Of a DNA stretch of 64,000 nt, positions 1 through 7,887 are shown in pieces (position 1 is the stretch's first letter; the number at the start of each line of letters is the position of its first letter). Origin of the DNA: Stappia indica (GTDB lineage: Bacteria; Pseudomonadota; Alphaproteobacteria; Rhizobiales; Stappiaceae). A program made the translations under genes and the position numbers. Under the pieces are notes generated by a model. It ran no database searches and was not told where the DNA came from. It was given only the letters and a program-made list of their open reading frames with translations. The stretch lies in NCBI RefSeq assembly GCF_020177335.1, contig NZ_JAIVMG010000003.1:62001-126000 (forward strand), written 5' to 3'.

Positions 1-54
1 GGACGCCCCTCACAAGGGCTCTGTCCTTACGCCGGACCTTTGCGCCTGCGTCGC

Positions 55-1305
55 CTACCGCGTCTCTTCCGGCGCGATCGCCAGCCGCTTGGTGATTCCC
101 GCCGCCGCCGTCCGTCCGGTGGCAAAGCACGCTTGCAGCAGGTAGCCGCCGGTCGGCGCTTCCCAGTCGATCATCTCCCCGGCGACGAACACGCCCGGCA
201 GCCGTTTCAGCATGAAGTCGGCGTCCAGTTCTTCCCAGGCGATGCCGCCCGCGCTGGAAATCGCCCGTTCCAGACCAAAACTGCCGGTGAGGGTGAGCGG
301 CAGCGCCTTGATTCGCGCGGCGAGCTCTTCGGGCGTCGCCGGACGCGGGCCGGCCTCGCTGAGAAGGGCGATCGCCACCGGCGGCAACCCGGCGGTCTTG
401 CGCAGATGCGTGGAGAGGGAGCGTTTGCCGCGCGGGGCGGAAATGCGGGACGTTAGTGCTGCCAGTTCGAGATCCGGGCGCAGGTCGACCGTCAGGACCG
501 CCTGGCCGGATCGCTGAAGTTCTGCGCGAATCTCCGCCGACAGCGCATAGACCGCACCGCCTTCGATGCCGCTTGCGGTGATCATTGCTTCGCCGCGCAC
601 CTGATGTTCGCCGGCGGTGAGGGCGACTCGTTTCAGCGGTGTGCCGGCATGGCGGGCGGCGAACGTCTCCGACCAATTGACCGTGAAACCGCCATTGGCG
701 GGCATGAACGCCCGCCGGGCGATGCCGAGCCGGTCGATTTCACCGGTCCAGCCGCCATCGCTGCCAAGGCGCGGCCAGCTTGCCCCGCCAAGGGCGAGCA
801 GCACGGCGCGGGGGCGGGGCAGGGTCTGAGGCCCGTCCGGTGTGTCGAATCGCAGCGCGCCATCCTCGTCGAAGCCGCGCCAGCTCCAGCGGGTGGTCAG
901 GCTGACGCCGCGCGCGGTCAGACGGGCCAGCAGGGCGCGCAACAGTGGAGAGGCCTTCATCGCCGTGGGAAACACCCGGCCGCTCGATCCGGTGAAGGTT
1001 GAAATGCCAAGCCCTTCGCACCAGGCGCGCAGATCGCCGGGCGAAAACGCCTCGATCGCAGTCCGCAGGACCGGCGCCGCCTCCCGGTAGCGGGCGAGGA
1101 ACGCTTCCGCCGCCTCGCTATGGGTGAGGTTGAGCCCGCCGCGCCCGGCCATCAGCAGCTTGCGCGCCGGCGACGGCATCCGCTCGATGAGGTGCACCGT
1201 CAGCCCCTGTTCCGAGAGTGCGTCGGCGGCAATCAGCCCGCTCGGGCCGGCGCCGATGATCAGAACGTCGGCGGGGCGAGAACCGTTCGTGGCCGCGGCA
1301 CTCAT
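55..1305 (-). CDS. HI0933/BaiN-like NAD(P)/FAD-dependent flavoprotein (TIGR03862-type)
   Basis: 416-residue protein with an N-terminal Rossmann dinucleotide fold: IIGAGPSGLIAADAL near residue 15 is the GxGxxG FAD motif. The segment MAGRGGLNLTHSE follows, typical of the HI0933 family of flavoproteins, and GEMIDWEAPTGGYLLQACF near the C-terminus is the conserved second FAD-contact region. Family members are soluble, and the substrate of this subgroup is not established; some HI0933 relatives reduce dihydrouridine or bile-acid intermediates. Its ATG overlaps the stop of the upstream glycosyltransferase by four bases, so the two are probably co-transcribed and translationally coupled. The stop (TAG on the minus strand) is at 55-57; the 54 bases beyond it hold nothing recognised. 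Family assignment is firm, function uncertain. Confidence 0.85.
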   Translation of the reverse strand: MSAAATNGSRPADVLIIGAGPSGLIAADALSEQGLTVHLIERMPSPARKLLMAGRGGLNLTHSEAAEAFLARYREAAPVLRTAIEAFSPGDLRAWCEGLGISTFTGSSGRVFPTAMKASPLLRALLARLTARGVSLTTRWSWRGFDEDGALRFDTPDGPQTLPRPRAVLLALGGASWPRLGSDGGWTGEIDRLGIARRAFMPANGGFTVNWSETFAARHAGTPLKRVALTAGEHQVRGEAMITASGIEGGAVYALSAEIRAELQRSGQAVLTVDLRPDLELAALTSRISAPRGKRSLSTHLRKTAGLPPVAIALLSEAGPRPATPEELAARIKALPLTLTGSFGLERAISSAGGIAWEELDADFMLKRLPGVFVAGEMIDWEAPTGGYLLQACFATGRTAAAGITKRLAIAPEETR

Positions 1306-2084
1306 CGGGAGCGATCCCCAAGCTCGGCCTCATAGGCCTTGGCGACGCGAAGAAAGCGCGTGTAGGCGAAGTTGGTCGAGATCACGAACCCCCACCAGCC
1401 GTAAAGCGCGTAGCGGCGCAGCAGATAGGCCTTGAGGAAGGCAAGCGGAAATTCGGCGACAAGCCGCCAGCGGCCGATTCGCCGCCCGCGCGCCGCCATA
1501 TCCTCCGCCTGCATGGTGGAGTAGCGGTTCATCTTCTCCACATGGAAGGCGATGGAGCGAATCGAACGGTGCTCCATCGGCGCCTTGAGTTGGCCAAGTC
1601 GCGCATCCTTCGGCGGGCGGACCGTGTCATGTACGGTCGAATCGGAAAAGCGGCCGCGCCGACGGTCGTAAAGCCGGATCTGGTTGTAGCCATAGGCCCA
1701 GGGGGCGGTGCCGGCCTCATGCGCGAACACATCCTTGATGCGCACGCGCCAGAAATCCGCCTGGCCAAAGCGGCCCGAGGCAAAAAGATCGCTGATTTCC
1801 GCCGCCAGCGCCGGGGAGGCGGCCTCGTCGGCATCGAGATTGAAGATCCAGTCGTTGCGGCACTGGTCCTCGCCGAAGCGCTTCTGCGCGCCATAGCCGG
1901 CCCACGCATTATAGAGAACGCGCGCGCCGAGGGATTCGGCAATGCCGCAGGTGTCGTCGGTCGAGCCGCTGTCGATGACGATCACCTCATCGGCGAATCC
2001 GGCAACGCTCTCGATCGCCCGGCCGATCCGGTCGGCCTCATTGCGTGCAATAATAAAGACTGAGATCGGCTGCTGAGTGCTCAT
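1302..2084 (-). CDS. Family 2 glycosyltransferase, LPS-core type (WaaE/KdtX-like)
   Basis: 260 residues beginning with ISVFIIARNEADRIGRAIES, the nucleotide-sugar-binding start of a GT-A family 2 glycosyltransferase. VIDSGSTDDT near residue 40 and the acidic metal-binding NLDADE near residue 85 are the expected catalytic-fold motifs. The length and these motifs match the WaaE/KdtX group that adds a sugar to lipopolysaccharide core on the cytoplasmic face, but acceptor and sugar cannot be read from sequence. It is the first gene of a two-gene minus-strand unit with the flavoprotein (ATGA overlap). A GGAAT sequence lies just upstream of the ATG. It is divergent from the porin across a 284-base region holding candidate regulatory sites. 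Confidence 0.85.
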   Translation of the reverse strand: MSTQQPISVFIIARNEADRIGRAIESVAGFADEVIVIDSGSTDDTCGIAESLGARVLYNAWAGYGAQKRFGEDQCRNDWIFNLDADEAASPALAAEISDLFASGRFGQADFWRVRIKDVFAHEAGTAPWAYGYNQIRLYDRRRGRFSDSTVHDTVRPPKDARLGQLKAPMEHRSIRSIAFHVEKMNRYSTMQAEDMAARGRRIGRWRLVAEFPLAFLKAYLLRRYALYGWWGFVISTNFAYTRFLRVAKAYEAELGDRSR

Positions 2085-2174
2085 GATATTCCGGTTAACG
2101 GTGTCGTGACCCTGACTTACGCGGCCCGGATACAGGCGGCAAGGCGCTTTTCGGCGCCAAACCGGGGCCGTTTC

Positions 2175-2189
2175 CTAACGAGGCCTTAA
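2175..2189. promoter_or_regulatory. CtrA-like box between glycosyltransferase and porin
   Basis: CTAA, seven bases, then TTAA: seven of eight positions match the alphaproteobacterial CtrA consensus TTAA-N7-TTAA. It sits 180 bases upstream of the porin start and 91 bases upstream of the divergent glycosyltransferase. One mismatch and a short motif make chance occurrence possible. Confidence 0.3.
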
Positions 2190-2206
2190 CAGGGTGTGCC
2201 CACAAA

Positions 2207-2219
2207 GACACACTGTGTC
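2207..2219. promoter_or_regulatory. 13-base perfect palindrome upstream of porin
   Basis: GACACACTGTGTC is a perfect 6+1+6 inverted repeat 150 bases upstream of the porin ATG, in the only intergenic space between porin and divergent glycosyltransferase. A second inverted repeat, TTGAGC (2284-2289) and GCTCAA (2304-2309), lies closer to the start, probably within the untranslated leader. No known regulator is assigned to either. Confidence 0.35.
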
Positions 2220-2368
2220 CCAACAGTGCCTCCACCGGCCATTTGCCGGTTGCTTGCCACGGCCCCGGTCGCTTAGAACAAACTTGAGCTCGCGGGGAAG
2301 CTTGCTCAACTCTTCATCTTCCCGCCCGGCAACGGCATGGGCGGAAAATAAAACGACGAGGTCAGGAA

Positions 2369-3613
2369 ATGAACATCAAGAGCATTCTGCTCGGCGCTTC
2401 CGCCGCTGCTCTGGCAGCCACCGGCGCACAGGCTGCCGACCTTCCGGTCGCTCCGGAGCCGGTCGATTACGTTCGCGTTTGCGACGCTTTCGGCACGGGC
2501 TTCTTCTACATCCCGGGTACCGAGACCTGCCTGAAGATCGGTGGCGGTGTCCGCGCCGAGTTCCGTATGTTCGACGTGCTGGACAACGGTGGTTCCGCTT
2601 GGGACAACCGCACCGACACCTCGACCGGCATGCGTGCTCGTGGCTACCTGAACTTCGACAGCCGCACCAACACCGAGTACGGCCTGCTGCGCACCTACGT
2701 CGCTGCTTACATCACCGTTGACAACAACGGCGCTGCTGGCACCACGCTCGATGAAGCCTTCATCCAGCTCGGCGGCTTCGTCGCTGGTCGTACCGGTTCG
2801 TACTTCGACTTCTACACCGGCGACAACTGGGGTTCGGTCCTCGATCAGGGCTTCGCGGATAACGGCGACGTCAACCTGTTCGCTTACACCTTCCAGTTCG
2901 GCAACGGCTTCTCGGCATCGGCCTCGGTCGAAGCTGGCGACGACCGTCGTTCGCAGATCTTCTACAACGGTGCTCAGATCGTGACGCCGGCAATCCCGAC
3001 GGCTCTGCAGGCCAACAGCGATGGTTACGGCGGCCACAAGGTTCCGGACTTCGTCGCCAACCTGCGCGTCGACCAGGGTTGGGGTTCGGCTCAGTTGATG
3101 GGTGCTCTGCACCACGTCTATGGCCGTGGCTACACCGCTGCTCAGAACACCGCTGGTGTCGCGATTGCTCCGAAGGGCAAGCTCGGCTGGGCGATCGGCG
3201 CTGGCGCCACGTTCAACCTGCCGATGCTGGCCGCTGGCGACAGCATCTCGATCCAGGCCGCCTACACCCAGGGCGCCATCCAGTACGTCAACTCCGGCTG
3301 GGGCTCGTTCTCTGACGCTTCCTACACCGTTGCTGGCGGCCTGAAGCTGTCCAACGCTTGGGGCATCGGTGCTGGCTTCACCCACTTCTGGACCCCGGCG
3401 ATCTCCACCTCGCTCACCGCGAGCTACTCGGATCTGGACCAGGCTCTGGGTGCGGACTTCCGCGAGATCAACGTTCAGGGTAACGTTGGCTGGCGTCCGG
3501 TTTCCGGCCTCTATGTCGGTGCCGAGCTCGAGTACCGCAACCGGAACTTCACCGGTGTGACGCCGAACGACGACGCTCTGGTCGGTATCCTCCGCGTGCA
3601 GCGCACGTTCTAA
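2369..3613 (+). CDS. Major outer-membrane porin (Porin_2 family)
   Basis: 414 residues. Residues 1-22 form a signal peptide ending in the AQA-AD cleavage pattern. The mature N-terminus contains DYVRVCDAFGTGFFYIPG and ETCLKIGGGVRAE, the hallmark of rhizobial and Brucella Omp2/RopA porins with paired cysteines, and the protein ends in a strand closing with Phe (RVQRTF), as outer-membrane beta-barrels do. It forms trimeric diffusion channels for small hydrophilic solutes. Codon use differs from its neighbours (many GCT, GGT and GTT codons), the usual sign of very high expression. A GAGG sequence at 2358-2361 precedes the ATG. The gene stands alone, followed by a strong terminator. Assignment is secure. 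Confidence 0.95.
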   Translation: MNIKSILLGASAAALAATGAQAADLPVAPEPVDYVRVCDAFGTGFFYIPGTETCLKIGGGVRAEFRMFDVLDNGGSAWDNRTDTSTGMRARGYLNFDSRTNTEYGLLRTYVAAYITVDNNGAAGTTLDEAFIQLGGFVAGRTGSYFDFYTGDNWGSVLDQGFADNGDVNLFAYTFQFGNGFSASASVEAGDDRRSQIFYNGAQIVTPAIPTALQANSDGYGGHKVPDFVANLRVDQGWGSAQLMGALHHVYGRGYTAAQNTAGVAIAPKGKLGWAIGAGATFNLPMLAAGDSISIQAAYTQGAIQYVNSGWGSFSDASYTVAGGLKLSNAWGIGAGFTHFWTPAISTSLTASYSDLDQALGADFREINVQGNVGWRPVSGLYVGAELEYRNRNFTGVTPNDDALVGILRVQRTF

Positions 3614-3636
3614 TCGGATCCTTTCGGATCACGATG

Positions 3637-3666
3637 AAAGCCCGGCGGGAAACCGCCGGGCTTTTT
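3637..3666 (+). terminator. Rho-independent terminator of the porin gene
   Basis: Perfect 12-base-pair stem (3637-3648 with 3653-3664) closed by a GAAA tetraloop and ending in a run of T. It starts 24 bases after the porin stop codon, as expected for an abundant monocistronic mRNA. The A-run on the opposite side would let it act in both directions. Confidence 0.93.
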
Positions 3667-3811
3667 GCTTTTGGGCTCGGATCATCGGGCCGGGAGGCGG
3701 GACGCACGGCCGCTCTCTGGCCGGCGGCGGGCAAGGACTGGCGGGTGATGCGTCCAGCGCCTCGCCGATATATTTGTAAGTGATTGATAGTATTATTTGA
3801 AAACAAAGCGC

Positions 3812-3827
3812 TTGACGTTTTCGTCAA
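3812..3827. promoter_or_regulatory. TTGACG-TTTT-CGTCAA palindromic operator candidate
   Basis: A perfect 16-base inverted repeat TTGACGTTTTCGTCAA, with another TTGACG at 3841-3846 reading TTGACGTTAACG. It lies about 230 bases upstream of the thiolase gene in an AT-rich block. The shape resembles operators of MerR-type LiuR regulators of acyl-CoA and branched-chain catabolism as I recall them, but that link is unverified. Confidence 0.4.
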
Positions 3828-4057
3828 TAAGGTGCTTGGCTTGACGTTAACGGGATTGGGTCCGGATCGCCGCGCGCAAGCTCTGGCAGATCTCACGCCA
3901 ACGTGCAGCGCCCTCCGCCTCGTCCCTTGACCTGCGGCCCATCGGGGCCAGTGTTCCAATCAGGGGGCTGTGCCGCCGGGAACCGGGAGCGCAGGCGACG
4001 CGATTGCGAGTAGATGCGGGCATTTTGCGCCCGCTCGCGTGGAAAGGGAGAGATGTG

Positions 4058-5224
4058 ATGACCGCCGCGATTGTGGGATGGGCGCATACGCCGTTTGGAA
4101 AGCAGGCCGAAGAGACGGTGGAAAGCCTGGTGGTGACCGCCGCGCGCGAGGCCATTGCCGATGCCGGGCTGGAGCCGGGCGATGTTGACGAGATCATCCT
4201 CGGTCATTTCAACGCCGGCTTCTCGGCACAGGACTTCACCGCGTCGCTGGTGCTTCAGGCCGATCCGGCGCTCCGCTTCAAGCGGGCGACGCGGGTGGAA
4301 AACGCCTGCGCCACCGGCTCGGCGGCGGTGCATCAGGGCGTGCGTGCCATTGCCGCCCGCGATGCGCGCGTCGTTCTCGTCGTCGGGGTGGAAAAGATGA
4401 CCTCCACCCCGGGGCCGGAGATTGGCCGCAATCTGCTCAGGGCCTCCTATCTGGTCGAGGATGGCGATACGCCGGCCGGCTTTGCCGGTGTCTTCGGCAA
4501 GATCGCCGACAGCTATTTCCAGAAATACGGCGACAAGTCGGATGCGCTCGCGGCGATCGCCGCCAAGAACCACCGCAACGGTGTCGGCAATCCTTATGCG
4601 CAGATGCGCAAGGACCTGGGCTATGAGTTCTGTCGCACCGAGAGCGAGAAGAACCCTTACGTCGCCGGTCCGCTGAAGCGCACCGATTGTTCTCTGGTCT
4701 CCGACGGTGCGGCGGCGCTGGTGCTGACCGATGTGGAAACCGCGCTTGGCCGGGACAAGGCGGTTGCCTTCCGCTCCATGGCCCATGTGCAGGATTTCCT
4801 GCCCATGTCGAAGCGCGACATCCTGCAATTCGAGGGTTGCGGTCGGGCCTGGCAGGACGCGCTCGGCCGCGCCGGGCTGACCCTTGACGATCTGTCCTTC
4901 GTCGAGACCCACGATTGTTTCACCATTGCCGAGCTGATCGAATACGAGGCCATGGGCCTGACGCCGGCGGGCGAGGGGCACCGGGCGATTCTCGAAGGCT
5001 GGACCGAGATGGGCGGCAAGCTGCCGGTCAATCCCTCCGGCGGGCTCAAGTCCAAGGGGCATCCGATTGGCGCGACTGGCGTGTCGATGCATGTGCTGAC
5101 CGCGATGCAGCTCACCGGCAAGGCCGGTGACATTCAGGTCAAGGATGCGGAACTGGGCGGCATCTTCAACATGGGCGGCGCGGCGGTTGCCAACTACGTG
5201 TCGGTGATGCAGGCGCTGAAGTAA
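4058..5224 (+). CDS. SCP-x-like thiolase (acetyl-CoA acetyltransferase family)
   Basis: 388 residues. NACATGS near residue 85 carries the nucleophilic cysteine; ETHDCFTIAE near residue 285 and SKGHPIGATG near 330 are the His-containing active-site motifs. HDCF in place of a second catalytic cysteine places it in the SCP-x/lipid-transfer thiolase group, acting in fatty-acid or sterol-like acyl-CoA shortening rather than as a classical biosynthetic thiolase. I chose the ATG at 4058 because GGAAAGGGAGAG sits just upstream and the protein then starts MTAAIVGWAHTPFG as relatives do; an in-frame TTG at 4004 has no ribosome-binding site. It converges with the dehalogenase gene. Physiological substrate unknown. 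Confidence 0.88.
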   Translation: MTAAIVGWAHTPFGKQAEETVESLVVTAAREAIADAGLEPGDVDEIILGHFNAGFSAQDFTASLVLQADPALRFKRATRVENACATGSAAVHQGVRAIAARDARVVLVVGVEKMTSTPGPEIGRNLLRASYLVEDGDTPAGFAGVFGKIADSYFQKYGDKSDALAAIAAKNHRNGVGNPYAQMRKDLGYEFCRTESEKNPYVAGPLKRTDCSLVSDGAAALVLTDVETALGRDKAVAFRSMAHVQDFLPMSKRDILQFEGCGRAWQDALGRAGLTLDDLSFVETHDCFTIAELIEYEAMGLTPAGEGHRAILEGWTEMGGKLPVNPSGGLKSKGHPIGATGVSMHVLTAMQLTGKAGDIQVKDAELGGIFNMGGAAVANYVSVMQALK

Positions 5225-5240
5225 CGGCGCGTCCAAAGAT

Positions 5241-5266
5241 GGCCACGCGGTCAGTACCGCGTGGCC
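5241..5266. terminator. Hairpin between convergent thiolase and dehalogenase genes
   Basis: Perfect 11-base-pair stem (5241-5251 and 5256-5266) with CAGT loop, 17 bases after the thiolase stop and overlapping the 3' end of the convergent dehalogenase. It lacks a clear T-run on either side, so termination efficiency is uncertain; it may instead protect mRNA 3' ends. Confidence 0.5.
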
Positions 5267-5967
5267 GATTCCATCTGCCGCGCGAGATCGAGAAGATCGA
5301 AGGCCACCACGTCCCAGGGCTCGCTCGGTTCCAGGTCCGAGCTCTGTGCCGGGCCATGCTCCCCGGGGCGGGCGAAGAAGGCGGTCTTCAGCCCGGCCTC
5401 ACGTGCCGGGTAGAGATCGGCGTTGTGGGCGGACACCATCATCACTTCATCGGGCGCCAGTCCGAGGGCTGCGGCGAAGCTCACATGTGCGCTTGCCGGG
5501 TCTTTCTGCGTTGCGGCTGAGTCCAAGGCCAGCACGACGTCCCAGGGCAAGCCGGCGTGCTTTGCCAGCCAGGTCATCAACGCGACCGACCCGTTGCTTC
5601 GGGGCGCGATCACGTATTCCCGTTTCAGCGCCTTGAGACCGGGGACGCTGTCAGGCCAGGGCGGAAGCTTGCGCCACAGCTGTGGCAGGGCGGTGGTGTC
5701 ACCGTCGCTGAGCTGCCCGTCCAGGCCGATTTCGGCCAGGCTCGCGCTGAGGGCGCGGGCAAGGGAGGCGTCGCCTGCGTGCCCGTCGACAGGCGACGGC
5801 CCATCCGCACGCAAGCTGTCGCGGCACTGTTCATGCCAGGCGTCGGCGAGGGTGGGGGCGTCGGCGTCGAGCCCTGCGCGGGCAAAGGTGCGCTCCAGTC
5901 CGTGAACCAGACCGCTACGCCAGTCGACGACGGTTCCGAAAACATCGAAAAGAATTGCTTTGATCAC
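5251..5967 (-). CDS. Haloacid dehalogenase, type II-like (HAD superfamily)
   Basis: 238 residues. LFDVFGTVVDWRSGL at the N-terminus holds the nucleophilic aspartate in the form typical of L-2-haloacid dehalogenases (DVFGTVVDW). SNGS near residue 123 is motif II, and MMVSAHNADLYPAREAGL near residue 180 corresponds to the family's SSN-x-WD / HD motif III-IV region. Length agrees with type II dehalogenases. These enzymes hydrolyse 2-haloacids to 2-hydroxyacids; many genomic homologues act on unknown phosphorylated or halogenated metabolites. It is a single minus-strand gene whose upstream region carries two near-identical 14-base repeats. Confidence 0.82.
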   Translation of the reverse strand: MIKAILFDVFGTVVDWRSGLVHGLERTFARAGLDADAPTLADAWHEQCRDSLRADGPSPVDGHAGDASLARALSASLAEIGLDGQLSDGDTTALPQLWRKLPPWPDSVPGLKALKREYVIAPRSNGSVALMTWLAKHAGLPWDVVLALDSAATQKDPASAHVSFAAALGLAPDEVMMVSAHNADLYPAREAGLKTAFFARPGEHGPAQSSDLEPSEPWDVVAFDLLDLARQMESATRY

Positions 5968-5982
5968 TGCGATATCGCTCGA

Positions 5983-6044
5983 TTGGAAAAGTCAATGGAG
6001 TATGAAACAACTTCAATTCTGATTGTCTTGTTGGAAAAATCAAT
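5983..6044. repeat. Two direct 14-base repeats upstream of dehalogenase
   Basis: TTGGAAAAGTCAAT at 5983-5996 and TTGGAAAAATCAAT at 6031-6044 differ at one base and are 48 bases apart. The first starts 16 bases from the dehalogenase ATG. Tandem copies at a promoter suggest operator sites for a local regulator, none of which is identified. Confidence 0.45.
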
Positions 6045-6200
6045 CAGGAGTTACAGTTTCCGGCCCGTGGTGTGTGCCGAGCGTCTTCAAGTTTTGATCG
6101 ACACGATGTTGATGCCGTCACCTGCATATCCATCATGCGTGTGGTTCGTCATGTCTTGCACCTTGCGCGATCGGCCCTGAAGAAGAGCATGATGATACGG

Positions 6201-6330
6201 GATTCTGTGTAGCAATATATAACGAACTGACCTTTCCCTGGCACCCAGAATCTTTTGTGCGGGGCGGTCGCCGGATTGCGGGCAATGCCCGGCCCCTGTG
6301 GGCCTTCTCTGGGCAATCTGGTTTTTTTTT
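6201..6330 (+). ncRNA. Structured leader or small RNA with terminator upstream of cysG
   Basis: Seen in sequence: GATTCTG (6201-6207) pairs with CAGAATC (6246-6252). Then CCGGATTGC (6271-6279) pairs with GCAATCTGG (6313-6321), nine pairs with one G-T, enclosing two small hairpins (6280-6290 GGGC-AAT-GCCC; 6291-6304 GGCCC-CTGT-GGGCC), directly followed by nine T (6322-6330). The same CCGGATTG can alternatively pair within 6271-6292 with CAAT and CCGG around a two-base bulge, which would dissolve the outer stem. GGGCAAT occurs twice (6280, 6311), giving two competing partners. Inference: an attenuator or riboswitch-like leader of the sulfate-assimilation operon, or a free small RNA ending at the T-run. 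No known Rfam family recognised. Confidence 0.5.
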
Positions 6331-6427
6331 CTCTCCTTGCTCGCGGCTTTGAAATGTCATGCCCGGCGGATCCGGCGCCGACCGACTATGTGTTGATCGT
6401 GTTCGATGAAGCCGAAGGCCGGACCCG

Positions 6428-7873
6428 ATGAGCCGTAATCTGCCAGATGACAGAAAACTGGATGTCTTCCCGACCTTCCACAAGGTGGCGGGGCGGCGCG
6501 TCGTCGTTGTCGGCGGCGGCGAGGAAGCGCTCGCCAAGCTGCGGCTCTTGTTGCAAAGCAGTGCGCGGATCGAGGTGGTTTCGACCGAGGTCGCCGCATC
6601 CTTGCGAGAACTGGTGGAGGCGGCGACCGGCGCGATCTGGCGGCGCGAGCCGTTCCGCCCGGGCCTGCTCAGCGGCGCGGCCTTGGTGTTTGCCGCCAGC
6701 GGAGAGCCGGAAACCGATGCGGCGGTGGTCGCTGCGGCGCGGGAGTTGGGAATCCCAGTCAATGCGGTCGACCGACCTGATCTGTGCGACTTCTATGTTG
6801 GCGCCCTGGTCAATCGCGCACCGGTTGCTGTGGCGATTTCCTCCACTGGCGCCGGGCCGGTTCTGGCCCGTCATATTCGGGCGCGCATCGAGGCGATGCT
6901 GCCGCGCGAAACCGGGGATCTGGCGCGTCTGGCCGAGAGCCTTCGCGGCACCGTGTCGCGGGTGATTGCCGGGGCGGCGGAGCGTCGCCGCTTCTGGGCG
7001 CGGTTCTTCTCCGGCGCGGTGGCGGCCAATCTCTTCGCAGGACGGACAGATGCCGCGCGCGCCGAGGCGCAGCGCCTGCTCAATGGGGAGCAAGAGGCGG
7101 CGGGCTTTGTCTGGCTGGTCGGCGCCGGGCCGGGGGCGGAGGATCTTCTCACCCTGCGGGCGCAGCGCTTGCTGCAGGAAGCCGATGTGATCGTCCATGA
7201 TGCCCTTGTGCCGGAGGCGGTGGTGGCGATGGGGCGCCGCGATGCGCTGCGCCACCCGGTGGGCAAGCGCAAGGGCGCGCATTCGGTCTCGCAAGAGGAA
7301 ATCAATGCCCTGTTGGTGCGCGAGGCGCGTGCCGGCAAGCGGGTCGTGCGGCTGAAAGCGGGCGATCCGCTGGTGTTCGGCCGCGCCGGTGAGGAGCTTG
7401 CGGCCCTGCGCGCGGCCGAGATCGGCTGCGACATCGTTCCCGGTGTTACCGCCGCGTTTGCGGCGGCGGCAAGCGCGCAGATCCCGCTCACTTTGCGCGG
7501 CGTCGCCTCACAACTGGTGTTTGCCACCGGTCATGACAAGGACGGCGAGACCCTGCCGGCCTGGGCGGACTTGGCGCTGCGCGGCGCCACGGTCGCGGTC
7601 TACATGGGCCGTTCGGTAGCGGCCCGGGTGGCCGCCCGCCTCGGTGACGCAGGGCTGGCGGACGCAACGCCAGTGGCCGTGATCGAGAATGCCGCCCGCC
7701 GCGACGAGGCGTTTTACAGCGGCACCCTGGCCGATCTCGCGCTGGTGGAAAGCCGCAAGGAGATCGACGGCCCCGTGTTGATCGTCATCGGCGATGTAGT
7801 GGCCGAGGCCGATCTCGCCCGCGCGCGCCCCTTGCGCGCGCCACTGATCGAACACGCGACTGCCGCGGCCTGA
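6428..7873 (+). CDS. cysG: Siroheme synthase (trifunctional CysG)
   Basis: 481 residues in two modules. Residues 10-210 form the precorrin-2 dehydrogenase/sirohydrochlorin ferrochelatase part, starting with VVVVGGGEEALAKLRLLL (NAD-binding). Residues 225-470 form the uroporphyrinogen-III C-methyltransferase: VGAGPGAEDLLTLRAQRLL, VGKRKGAHSVSQEEIN and RLKAGDPLVFGR are its SAM- and substrate-binding signatures. The enzyme methylates uroporphyrinogen III twice, oxidises precorrin-2 and inserts iron to make siroheme, the cofactor of the sulfite reductase encoded two genes downstream. First gene of the sulfate-assimilation operon; 14 bases separate it from the next gene. The upstream leader with a terminator-like structure may control it. 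Confidence 0.95.
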   Translation: MSRNLPDDRKLDVFPTFHKVAGRRVVVVGGGEEALAKLRLLLQSSARIEVVSTEVAASLRELVEAATGAIWRREPFRPGLLSGAALVFAASGEPETDAAVVAAARELGIPVNAVDRPDLCDFYVGALVNRAPVAVAISSTGAGPVLARHIRARIEAMLPRETGDLARLAESLRGTVSRVIAGAAERRRFWARFFSGAVAANLFAGRTDAARAEAQRLLNGEQEAAGFVWLVGAGPGAEDLLTLRAQRLLQEADVIVHDALVPEAVVAMGRRDALRHPVGKRKGAHSVSQEEINALLVREARAGKRVVRLKAGDPLVFGRAGEELAALRAAEIGCDIVPGVTAAFAAAASAQIPLTLRGVASQLVFATGHDKDGETLPAWADLALRGATVAVYMGRSVAARVAARLGDAGLADATPVAVIENAARRDEAFYSGTLADLALVESRKEIDGPVLIVIGDVVAEADLARARPLRAPLIEHATAAA

Positions 7874-7887
7874 AGGAGAGAACCGGA

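Larger units (their letters stand above)
3614..4057. other. Intergenic region porin-thiolase
   Basis: After the porin terminator there is about 110 bases of ordinary GC-rich sequence, then an AT-richer block (3770-3850) that probably holds the thiolase promoter and contains the TTGACG palindrome listed separately. From 3850 to the thiolase ribosome-binding site (3' end near 4052) no gene or clear structure is seen. Confidence 0.5.
5968..6427. other. Intergenic region between dehalogenase and cysG
   Basis: 460 bases without a protein gene, between divergent promoters. The left third is AT-rich and contains the repeated 14-mer next to the dehalogenase start. The right part carries the structured element with a T-run described at 6201-6330, and then about 95 bases leading to cysG. 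No convincing small open reading frame was found. Confidence 0.6.

Noticed and set aside
2306-3385. 359-codon minus-strand frame opposite the porin
   Set aside because: The porin is complete with signal peptide and C-terminal Phe; the antisense frame is an effect of biased codon use.
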